A stretch of 8,892 bases of DNA, taken from positions 1-8,892 of the forward strand of contig JAITKQ010000193.1 in NCBI GenBank assembly GCA_031278295.1. Reading direction: 5' to 3'. A model generated the notes under the pieces. The model was not told the origin of the DNA. It searched no databases and was given only the letters and a program-made list of their open reading frames with translations. Positions 1 through 5,628 of the stretch are shown piece by piece. The translations under genes were made by a program, and so were the position numbers. Numbering within the stretch: position 1 is the first letter of the stretch; each line of letters starts with the position of its first letter. The DNA comes from Spirochaetaceae bacterium (GTDB taxonomy: Bacteria; Spirochaetota; Spirochaetia; Treponematales; Breznakiellaceae).

Positions 1-17
1 GGGATTGGAGGGGCGCG

Positions 18-62
18 AAGCGTTCGCGCAAAGCGTTCGCGCAAAGCGTTCGCTCGAAGCGT
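18..62. repeat. 13-bp tandem repeat, about 3.5 copies
   Basis: The 13-bp unit AAGCGTTCGCGCA occurs exactly at 18-30 and 31-43, with two mismatches at 44-56, and its first bases recur at 57-62. The unit is not a multiple of three, so it shifts frame with each copy, which argues against coding. It lies in the non-coding stretch before the first gene. A replication-slippage repeat is the simplest reading; nothing shows a binding function. Confidence 0.75.
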
Positions 63-76
63 GCCCGCAGGGAATG

Positions 77-104
77 GCCAGGCAACCCAAAGGGCTTGCC
101 TGGC
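77..104. repeat. Intergenic hairpin, 12-bp stem with one bulge
   Basis: The arm 77-88 (GCCAGGCAACCC) pairs with 92-104 apart from one bulged C at 95, leaving an AAA loop. It has no T tract on either side, so it is not an obvious intrinsic terminator. It is one of several strong palindromes in the intergenic DNA of this window and could be a REP-like element or an mRNA 3'-end structure for a gene upstream of the window. Confidence 0.6.
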
Positions 105-123
105 GGAACCCCGCAAAGCCCGG

Positions 124-146
124 TTTCCGGCACGAAGTGCCGGAAA
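124..146. repeat. Perfect 10-bp hairpin with 3-nt loop
   Basis: TTTCCGGCAC at 124-133 is followed by GAA and its exact reverse complement at 137-146. It is only 20 bp after the hairpin at 77-104, so the two form a tandem pair. No T run follows. Its role is unknown; it may end an upstream transcript on either strand or be a dispersed palindrome. Confidence 0.65.
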
Positions 147-214
147 TGCGCCCGAATTACATGAAGAATTTTTGTAAATGTAAAACTGCTGACCTTGCCC
201 GTGCGGTACGGATT

Positions 215-242
215 TTGCGAGTGATGGAATTGATTTTATAAA
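215..242 (+). promoter_or_regulatory. Candidate sigma-70-type promoter for the VWA gene
   Basis: TTGCGA at 215-220 and TATAAA at 237-242 are separated by 16 bp, matching the -35 and -10 consensus at 4 and 5 of 6 positions. Initiation near 249 would give a leader of about 40 nt before the ATG at 288. It is the best match I see in the 287 bp before the gene, but it is a match by eye only. Confidence 0.4.
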
Positions 243-287
243 GTGTGGATGTTACATCTTAATCAAGGTTGGAGGCGGTGATGTTAA

Positions 288-1739
288 ATGGCTGATCGTG
301 TGAACGATTCCAGAGGGCCCGATCAGGTTTGTCTGGCAGCGAAACGGGCCGAAATGGACGCGCTTTTCGGACGGCTCAACATATCTTTGTCGTACATGGA
401 GGGCATGTTTCCAAACGATTCTGTTTTATCGTTTTCGTACCGCGCCGCACGTGGCGAGTACTGTATCTATATCAGAAAAAATATTGATGAACAGACGTAT
501 GCCGTCTGCGATCTGCGTGAAAAGGGGCGGATACTGTACAACCATTTTACATGCCCCAAACCGCAAAAAAAACAATTCGACTCTTTCTTTCGTGAAAATA
601 TGCCAATAATTTTTTTCAGGTTGCCGGAAGATAAAAACCTGAACCAGCGTATGGGGCTGTACTCAACGTACATCTATGAACGTTTCGTCGGAATTTCACA
701 GGCTATGGAGGTAAACAGCAAACTTTTCAACGACGACTGGCCGAATATCCGGGCGCTGCTGGAAAAAAATACCGGTAACAATGTGCGAAAGCAGGAATAC
801 CTTTCGTACCCCAAAGAGGACTGGCCGCAGGGTCTGGACTGGATGACATACCTGATTCTTTTATGCGGTAATATGCGCTGGACGCTCGATCAGATCGGCA
901 GTTGCGACGGAAATAAAATAAAAACAGGCGACATAAGCGCGTACAACAACGAATTACGCTGTGAAAGCCGGATTAAGGAAGTTCACGAAACGCGCAAAAC
1001 CATTGTTGACGGGCACGGTACGGACGGCAGCGAACGTGTACGGCGCGGTAGAACCACGCAAATTACAGGTACGTCCGTGTTACATAGCGTAAGCGAATGT
1101 GATAACTTTGATCAATTCGTAAACATTCTGCGCGAGCGCGGCGTTATAGACAAACAACGGCGGATTTTTACGGATATGCTTTACAACACCAACCGCAACA
1201 AATTTAATTCCGGTATTTTTATCCCGCGCCGCCGCCGCGTGATCGACAAAAATCCCGCCGAGCTATGCATACTGCTTGACGTATCGGGAAGCGTCCCCGT
1301 CGCGTTTCTGAAACGGATTGTGCGTACGATTATCCAGGCGGAAGGTTTTTTTAACAAAGAAAAAAGCCGCCTGGTATGCTGGTCGGACAGCCTTTGTTCC
1401 GACACCCCGTTGAATGAACTTGAAAAGCTGACGGCGGGCGGCGGTACGATTCTTGCCTCCGGAATTGAGTACTGCAAAAAATATTTGAACGAAAATTCCT
1501 CATTCTTCATTGTCAGTGATTTTCAGGATGATATAGGCGCCTGGATAAGCGCGGCAAAAAACATCAATACGCGGAAGACCGCCGTCGGCTACGCCGGCCC
1601 CGGCCCCCGCGTTAAACTTTCAGAATGGTTTTCGCGCGCCGGCTCGAACGCGGATTCGCACAGGGCGGAGGTAACGCTGAAAGATTTTTCCGCGGTTTTT
1701 GACATGGTGCTGTTAAACCCCCCAGGCGTCCTTGACTAA
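288..1739 (+). CDS. VWA domain protein, VWA-like metallopeptidase family without a visible zinc motif
   Basis: The 483-residue protein has a C-terminal von Willebrand A domain (about 324-435) with a metal-ion-dependent adhesion site: DVSGS at 331-335, a Thr in GGGT at 384-387, and Asp411 in IVSDFQDD. A basic run (RRRR, 314-317) precedes it. The N-terminal half resembles the predicted-metallopeptidase part of VWA-like (DUF2201-type) proteins: QAMEVNSKLF (138-147) sits where that family has an A-D-x-x-V-N-x-x-L helix, and WPQGLDWMTYLILL follows. I find no HExxH. There is no signal peptide or membrane segment, so it is probably cytoplasmic. Relatives usually act with a MoxR-type AAA+ ATPase, which would lie outside the window. 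The start is fixed by an in-frame TAA at 285-287. GGAGG at 271-275 lies 12 nt upstream, which is long; the same site is ideally spaced for ATG 281, which opens a four-codon ORF overlapping this start. The VWA domain is certain; the cellular role is not known. Confidence 0.85.
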   Translation: MADRVNDSRGPDQVCLAAKRAEMDALFGRLNISLSYMEGMFPNDSVLSFSYRAARGEYCIYIRKNIDEQTYAVCDLREKGRILYNHFTCPKPQKKQFDSFFRENMPIIFFRLPEDKNLNQRMGLYSTYIYERFVGISQAMEVNSKLFNDDWPNIRALLEKNTGNNVRKQEYLSYPKEDWPQGLDWMTYLILLCGNMRWTLDQIGSCDGNKIKTGDISAYNNELRCESRIKEVHETRKTIVDGHGTDGSERVRRGRTTQITGTSVLHSVSECDNFDQFVNILRERGVIDKQRRIFTDMLYNTNRNKFNSGIFIPRRRRVIDKNPAELCILLDVSGSVPVAFLKRIVRTIIQAEGFFNKEKSRLVCWSDSLCSDTPLNELEKLTAGGGTILASGIEYCKKYLNENSSFFIVSDFQDDIGAWISAAKNINTRKTAVGYAGPGPRVKLSEWFSRAGSNADSHRAEVTLKDFSAVFDMVLLNPPGVLD

Positions 1740-1755
1740 ACCGGGAAGCCCATTG

Positions 1756-1769
1756 CCCCCCCCCCCCCC
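1756..1769. repeat. Homopolymeric C tract, 14 bases
   Basis: Fourteen consecutive C residues lie 16 bp after the stop of the VWA gene. Tracts this long slip during replication and are also prone to length errors in sequencing. In pathogenic treponemes poly-G tracts upstream of some genes modulate expression, but here the tract follows the ends of two convergent genes, so a switching role is not evident. Confidence 0.9.
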
Positions 1770-1847
1770 TTGAGGCTGTCTCTATTATACACCCTTTTTC
1801 ACAAAATACACCGAAAAAAAAGTTATACCCCCATCAATGGCCGCGGT

Positions 1848-1878
1848 ATGACTGGCGGTCTTAAAGTCCTACAGTCAT
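1848..1878. terminator. Hairpin between convergent genes, possible transcript end
   Basis: ATGACTG at 1848-1854 is complementary to CAGTCAT at 1872-1878. Inside, GGTCTT and AAGTCC form a second short stem with one mismatch. It is the best-structured hairpin between the two convergent genes. No T tract follows directly on the plus strand; on the minus strand the T8 run at about 1814-1821 is too far away for a classical intrinsic terminator. The terminator role is inferred mainly from position. Confidence 0.3.
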
Positions 1879-2041
1879 TCATTTAGAGGTTTTGGGGCAG
1901 GCTTGTATAGCAAATTTTTGTCTTATCAACAAACCGCATTGTCTCGTCAAAAATACAACCGGGAAGCAGTACAAGACACAGGGATTTGCATTTGCTGCTT
2001 TTGGGTCCGCTTCCTCAACCCCAAATGTGTGGAGTTTGCCC

Positions 2042-2734
2042 TTAAGGAAGCGGCGCGGACGGACGGATCAACAGCAGGTGCCGTTCTTCGTTCAAAAACG
2101 GCACCGGGCAGGGAAGGGCTTCCCATTCGAGGTTTTGCTGTTTCAAAAAAGCTGAAAGCGGCGACATTTCCGTGTTGATCGAATCCATGCGGCCCTTGTA
2201 GGCGGCAATGCAGGCGCCTTTTTTAAGAATACGGAACAGGTGTTTTAGAATTTTGGGAGTCAACGGGCGAAAAGCGCGAAAACAAACAATGTCCGCAATT
2301 CCAGCCGGCGCTTTTTCCATCCCGGTCTCCAACACTTCGACGTTGGGCAAGGTCAAAACAGCCTGCGTGTTCCGCAGGAAGCCGGCCCGTCTTCCCATCC
2401 TTTCGATCAGGCTGACGGAAACGCCGGGAAGCGCTATAGCCAGCGGTATTCCCGGCAGACCCGCCCCCGATCCGACATCCGCTATACGCGGGCACCGGCT
2501 AAATCCGGCGTTTACAAGCCGTTCTATCGTGACGACGGGAGCAAGCGAATCGAGGATATGTTTTACCACCAGTTCGTCCCTGTCCTTGACAGACACAAGG
2601 CCGTAGGCCGGGTTAAAAAGCTCTATCTCATCGCAGAAGCGATTCAACAGAACCGCGATCCCGTCAACACCGCTTGGGCCGCTTACCGGTGCCGGCCCAA
2701 GAATTTTTTTGAGGCCGCTTTTAAGGCTGATCAC
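2042..2734 (-). CDS. rsmG: 16S rRNA (guanine-527-N7)-methyltransferase RsmG (GidB)
   Basis: RsmG transfers a methyl group from S-adenosylmethionine to N7 of G527 (E. coli numbering) in 16S rRNA of the small subunit; its loss typically gives low-level streptomycin resistance. The 230-residue protein is of normal family length. Visible family features are KHILDSL (58-64), the SAM-binding glycine loop DVGSGAGLPGIPLAI (86-100), the acidic residue after the second strand (Glu111 in LIERMGRRAGFLR), the FRAF block (152-155), Lys180 in AAYKG, and a C-terminal ERHLLLIRP. It starts with GTG (2732-2734 on the minus strand), whose last two bases are part of the TGA stop of the sigma gene (a GTGA overlap), so translational coupling is expected. 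No separate promoter is apparent. The pairing with a sigma factor is unlike the common mnmG/parA neighbourhood. Confidence 0.95.
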   Translation of the reverse strand: MISLKSGLKKILGPAPVSGPSGVDGIAVLLNRFCDEIELFNPAYGLVSVKDRDELVVKHILDSLAPVVTIERLVNAGFSRCPRIADVGSGAGLPGIPLAIALPGVSVSLIERMGRRAGFLRNTQAVLTLPNVEVLETGMEKAPAGIADIVCFRAFRPLTPKILKHLFRILKKGACIAAYKGRMDSINTEMSPLSAFLKQQNLEWEALPCPVPFLNEERHLLLIRPSAPLP

Positions 2735-3582
2735 GCATAAACGCAGCCAAGAAGCTCGTCCCTTTTTGTACGGATTTTGTTTAAGGCCCGCTTTTCGATC
2801 TGGCGGACAGCCTCCGCGCTGATGCCCATGATGTCGCCCAGTTTTTGGAAAGTATAGACATCCGAATCTACAAAGCGGAAACGGTGAAGGATAACGTTTC
2901 TTTCGCGGACATTCAAATGACTTTTCAGGAAACGGCGTGTTTCATTTTTTGAAGAATGTATTAAAAATTCACGTTCAGGATTGCACTGGCGGCTGTCTTC
3001 ACAAATTTCGACAAATGAACTGCCTTCGTTATCGAATAATTCGACTTCCAGCGAAAGCGGGTTGCTGGAAATGTTCATAACCAATTCAACATCGTAGACG
3101 GAGTAGCCGGTTTCGGCGGCTATCTCGTCAATTTTGGGCGCACGTCCGAATTTTTGGTGGAGTATATGTTCGGAAATATATATTTTGCGCAACAACTCTT
3201 CTTTTTTGAGGGGAAGCCTTATGGCGTGGCGTCTGCTTACCACAAAACGGGTTATGGAATGTTTGATCCACAAAACGGCATAGGTGGCGAAGCGTACATT
3301 TTTGCCTGAATCGAATTTTTCAACGGCGTGCATCAGCCCCATATTCCCTTCCTGGATGATGTCCATCAAGGGTATACCGGCAGACAAATACTTTTGGCCG
3401 ATCTTTATAACCAAACGCAGGTTGGCTTCGATCAGCCGGTTTTTCGCTTTTTCATCTCCTTCAGCGACACGGCGGGTAAGGCTTCGCTCCTCTTCCAATG
3501 TAAGGAGGGGCGCTTTTTTTACTTGTTTAATATACAATTTGTAAGCGTCATCCGTCTTCATTTCAAATGAAAGTTTACTCAT
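2731..3582 (-). CDS. Sigma-70 family RNA polymerase sigma factor, RpoS-like group
   Basis: The 283-residue protein directs RNA polymerase to a promoter class. Domains in order: region 1.2 (DAYKLYIKQVKKAPLLTLEEE, about 12-32), region 2 (about 48-118, with NLRLVIKIGQKY and DIIQEGNMGLMHAVEKFD), region 3 (about 125-215), and region 4 (about 222-275) with a helix-turn-helix ending EAVRQIEKRALNKIR. It lacks the long region 1.1 of housekeeping RpoD, so it is an alternative or RpoS-like factor. Region 2.4 reads TYAVLWIKHSITRFV: relative to E. coli sigma-70, Trp433 is Leu and Gln437 is His, while Trp434 and Thr440 are kept. An in-frame ATG 48 bp upstream exists, but the start here (3580-3582) has GGGAGAG five bases before it and begins just before region 1.2. 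Its TGA overlaps the GTG of rsmG. Gene targets are unknown. Confidence 0.92.
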   Translation of the reverse strand: MSKLSFEMKTDDAYKLYIKQVKKAPLLTLEEERSLTRRVAEGDEKAKNRLIEANLRLVIKIGQKYLSAGIPLMDIIQEGNMGLMHAVEKFDSGKNVRFATYAVLWIKHSITRFVVSRRHAIRLPLKKEELLRKIYISEHILHQKFGRAPKIDEIAAETGYSVYDVELVMNISSNPLSLEVELFDNEGSSFVEICEDSRQCNPEREFLIHSSKNETRRFLKSHLNVRERNVILHRFRFVDSDVYTFQKLGDIMGISAEAVRQIEKRALNKIRTKRDELLGCVYA

Positions 3583-3587
3583 GAATA

Positions 3588-3594
3588 CTCTCCC
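3588..3594 (-). promoter_or_regulatory. Ribosome binding site that fixes the sigma start
   Basis: GGGAGAG on the minus strand lies five bases before the ATG at 3580-3582. The longer in-frame candidate at 3628-3630 has no such site and would add 16 residues not expected ahead of region 1.2, so the shorter start is preferred. Confidence 0.7.
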
Positions 3595-3737
3595 AAATTT
3601 ATTTGTTGTCTTAATTACAGCATAAACCATGCCAATAGGGGCGAAAGTTTCATTTATTTTGTAATTATTTGCAGGGTATAGACTTATACAAACAAACCGG
3701 AATGGAAAAATCTGAATCTATCAATGCTGTATGAAAA

Positions 3738-3743
3738 ATTATA
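3738..3743 (-). promoter_or_regulatory. Candidate -10 element for the sigma-rsmG unit
   Basis: The minus strand reads TATAAT exactly, within an AT-rich stretch, about 155 bp before the sigma start codon. No convincing -35 hexamer sits 16-18 bp away, only TTCTAT or similar. If used, it gives an unusually long untranslated leader of roughly 150 nt, which would leave room for post-transcriptional control as seen with other RpoS-type genes. Confidence 0.35.
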
Positions 3744-3832
3744 CTGAAAATTTTATAAAAATAGAAAATTAAGCCCTGCCTTTTGCCTGTTAGTTCATGC
3801 TCGTTTTACGAGGACCGGACCGTTTGAAAGAT

Positions 3833-5575
3833 TCAGGGGGTGTTATGGCTTCCTCGCGAGCCTAAACGCCTGGCGTATTCGTTATACTTTTGCGGATCAA
3901 CCTTGAAAGCCACTATCGGAAGGGCACTGTCCAGACGGGCCTTGTCCAGGGCCTGCTCCGCCTCGTTCAAGAAATTCATCGCGTAAACGCTTCGCAATGA
4001 ACGTGCCGTCATGCCGATCAGTAGTTCGGCATACACTTCCGGCGGCTTTTTTTCGCGGGCGTACCTGTGAAACTCCTTTACTTTGGCAAAAACTTCCTCC
4101 AAATTGCTGTCCGGAACGATTATGTAAAGGCCCTCCTGTCTGTACTTTTCAAAAAACCGGCTGCCGTGCATAAAAACTGAGGAGGCTTGTTTTATAAGCG
4201 GCTTGCACGGCAGTCCGGGCGTCGTCCATTCAATGTTCAGCAGTACAATATCCTTCCCGTTCGCCTCCGCCCTGTCTAATTCATCCTGAAGAATATCTGA
4301 AAATTCCGGACCTTCACCCCTGCTGTCGAAATTATCCGTCTCGTACATGGCGTTTGCCGCGGCAAGTAAGCCAAGACCCGAAGTATCCTTTTTACTTTGG
4401 CGGAGGTTTTCCCCGCCGGTGTCCGGCGTCCGGTCGGGCCGGGTTTCGTCCGCGGTTCCCGTCGTCCCGGCTAAGTCCGCTTCCCCGCCGCCCGGCTCGT
4501 CCCCGCCGGCGTCCGGCGTCCGGTCGGGCCGGGTTTCGTCCGCGGATCCCGTCGTCCCGGCTAAGTCCGCTTCCCCGCCGCCCGGCGCTTCGGTAAAAGA
4601 GTCATCAAACAGGGCCATACTTTCGGCGGGGCCCTTAGTCTCACCGGCGCCCGGCTCGTCCCCGCCGGCGTCCGGCGTCCGGTCGGGCCGGGTTTCGTCC
4701 GCGGGTCCCGTCGTCCCGGCTAAGTCCGCTTCCCCGCCGCCCGGCGCTTCGGTAAAAAAGTCATCAAACAGGGCCATACTTTCAGCGGGGCCCTTAGTCT
4801 CACCGGCGTCCGGCTCGTCCCCGCCGGCGTCCGGCGTCCGGTCGGGCCGGGTTTCGTTCGCGGATGCCGGCTCCCCGGCTAAGTCCGCTTCCCCGCCGCC
4901 CGGCGCTTCGGTAAAAAAGTCATCAAACAGGGCCATACTTTCGGCGGGGTCCTTAGTCTCAGCGGCGTCCGGCTCGTCCCTGATGATCCGCCTGTCGTCC
5001 GCTCCGGCGTTGCCGGCGGATTTCGCGGCGGATTTAAGCCCGGACGCCGGGTTTACCATGCATACGTCCGCGATCAGGGTAGCAAACGCCACGCATAGGG
5101 CGGCCAGTATAGCGATCATCGACGAACGCAGGACGGACAGCAGCTTGCTAAAGTCTATTAGCGGGGAGATTGCGCTTATGCTAACGTTCAGGTTGCTTTC
5201 CGTACGTATTGGCGCACTCTGCGGGGCGCGGTACAGCCTCACCTTCCTGTTGAAATCCGGGTAATCACCGTTGTACGAAATGAGGCCGGCTTTCTTTTCA
5301 AACGCGAATTTGTTGTTGTCCGACCCATAGATTATCAGCGCGTCCAGTGCGTCTGACATATCAAGCCGTGTTTTTATGTCCTTGATATAGTCGTTTGTAA
5401 AAAAACCAAGCGCCCCGGCGCGGGAGGCCAAATCCGTCAAATCAGCGAATTCCTGTTGCGCCTCAAAGCGTTGTTCGTTTACCGCCTGATAAATTTTGAT
5501 TCCCGCAAACGCGGCGGCGGCGATATATATAAGTATGCAGAAAGAGGCTATCACAAATTTGACATTTTGCCACAT
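3833..5575 (-). CDS. Two-pass membrane protein with acidic tandem repeats and degenerate GGDEF-like domain
   Basis: The 580-residue protein has a membrane segment at about 7-27, an extracytoplasmic stretch (about 30-149) placed like a sensor domain, and a second membrane segment at about 152-174. A low-complexity cytoplasmic region follows, with three 53-residue repeats (200-358) and a 30-residue truncated copy (359-388), rich in Asp, Glu, Gly and Pro. The C-terminal part (about 420-565) has the pattern of a GGDEF fold: a strand IVLLNIEW (443-450), FFEKYRQEGLYIIVP (474-488) at the signature position, and LNEAEQALDKAR (536-547), like the ADxALYxAK helix. The GG(D/E)EF signature is replaced by RQEGLY, so diguanylate cyclase activity is unlikely; a binding or scaffold role is inferred. 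The ATG is fixed by an in-frame TAG four codons upstream. No clear Shine-Dalgarno site is visible. It diverges from the Memo gene over 53 bp. The specific function is unknown. Confidence 0.8.
   Translation of the reverse strand: MWQNVKFVIASFCILIYIAAAAFAGIKIYQAVNEQRFEAQQEFADLTDLASRAGALGFFTNDYIKDIKTRLDMSDALDALIIYGSDNNKFAFEKKAGLISYNGDYPDFNRKVRLYRAPQSAPIRTESNLNVSISAISPLIDFSKLLSVLRSSMIAILAALCVAFATLIADVCMVNPASGLKSAAKSAGNAGADDRRIIRDEPDAAETKDPAESMALFDDFFTEAPGGGEADLAGEPASANETRPDRTPDAGGDEPDAGETKGPAESMALFDDFFTEAPGGGEADLAGTTGPADETRPDRTPDAGGDEPGAGETKGPAESMALFDDSFTEAPGGGEADLAGTTGSADETRPDRTPDAGGDEPGGGEADLAGTTGTADETRPDRTPDTGGENLRQSKKDTSGLGLLAAANAMYETDNFDSRGEGPEFSDILQDELDRAEANGKDIVLLNIEWTTPGLPCKPLIKQASSVFMHGSRFFEKYRQEGLYIIVPDSNLEEVFAKVKEFHRYAREKKPPEVYAELLIGMTARSLRSVYAMNFLNEAEQALDKARLDSALPIVAFKVDPQKYNEYARRLGSRGSHNTP
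4412..4978. repeat. 159-bp in-frame tandem repeat, 3 full copies plus 1 deleted copy
   Basis: Full copies lie at 4820-4978, 4661-4819 and 4502-4660, and a copy lacking 69 bp at 4412-4501. The second and third copies differ at only four of 159 positions, three of them changing the protein (Pro to Ser, Phe to Ser, Asp to Gly), which suggests recent duplication. Each full copy encodes ESMALFDDFFTEAP or a near variant, a hydrophobic patch in an acidic background, then GGGEADLAG and ETRPDRTPDAGG. The unit is a multiple of three, so copy-number change would keep the frame. Confidence 0.95.
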
Positions 5576-5578
5576 ACT

Positions 5579-5607
5579 TTGATTCTAGGCATTTTTCTTT
5601 ATAAAAT
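5579..5607 (+). promoter_or_regulatory. Candidate promoter for the Memo gene in the divergent gap
   Basis: TTGATT at 5579-5584 precedes an AT-rich block: TATAAA at 5600-5605 (15-bp spacer) or TAAAAT at 5602-5607 (17-bp spacer). The gap to the divergent membrane-protein gene is only 53 bp, so both promoters must overlap or that of the minus-strand gene lies within the Memo coding region. GAGGAAAG at 5611-5618 is the ribosome binding site for ATG 5629. Confidence 0.4.
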
Positions 5608-5628
5608 TAAGAGGAAAGTTAGAAAACT

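Larger units (their letters stand above)
1740..2041. other. Convergent intergenic region, no gene seen
   Basis: These 302 bp separate the ends of two converging genes. They hold a 14-C run, a GAGGCTGTCTC word at 1772-1782, an A8 run near 1814, a hairpin at 1848-1878, and a GTTTTGGGGCAGGCTTG word at 1889-1905 that recurs before the PTS gene. CCGCTTCCT at 2007-2015 has a complementary arm at 2045-2053, across the rsmG stop. Short reading frames here run into rsmG on the opposite strand and resemble nothing I know. Confidence 0.6.
3583..3832. other. AT-rich intergenic region upstream of the sigma gene
   Basis: This 250-bp gap lies between two minus-strand genes. It is AT-rich in the middle (3650-3775) and contains a perfect TATAAT on the minus strand. 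Near the end of the upstream gene there is a weak 5-bp hairpin, CTCGT at 3800-3804 with ACGAG at 3808-3812, without a T tract, so I do not call it a terminator. I see no ORF or RNA gene. Confidence 0.5.

Noticed and set aside
5..241. 78-codon open frame at the left end
   Set aside because: It translates a 13-bp tandem repeat and two perfect hairpins, has no ribosome binding site and resembles no known protein.
1892..2178. Two overlapping plus-strand frames
   Set aside because: They run into the opposite strand of rsmG, have no ribosome site, and show no recognisable protein pattern.
2208..2606. 132-codon plus-strand frame
   Set aside because: It is the antisense of rsmG, which is a clear conserved gene.
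3583..3630. Longer sigma factor start at 3630
   Set aside because: The 16 extra residues have no family counterpart and no ribosome site, whereas the ATG at 3580-3582 has GGGAGAG five bases upstream.
3800..3812. Terminator after the membrane-protein gene
   Set aside because: The stem is only 5 bp and no T run follows on the minus strand.
3833..4327. Active diguanylate cyclase
   Set aside because: The GG(D/E)EF signature is not present; the corresponding position reads RQEGLY.
4412..4978. CRISPR array or satellite DNA
   Set aside because: Units are contiguous with no spacers and lie in frame inside a protein gene.
4347..5264. 305-codon plus-strand frame opposite the repeats
   Set aside because: The 159-bp unit is a multiple of three and GC-rich, so antisense frames stay open by repetition. 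The product is a Pro/Ser/Arg low-complexity string with no start signal.
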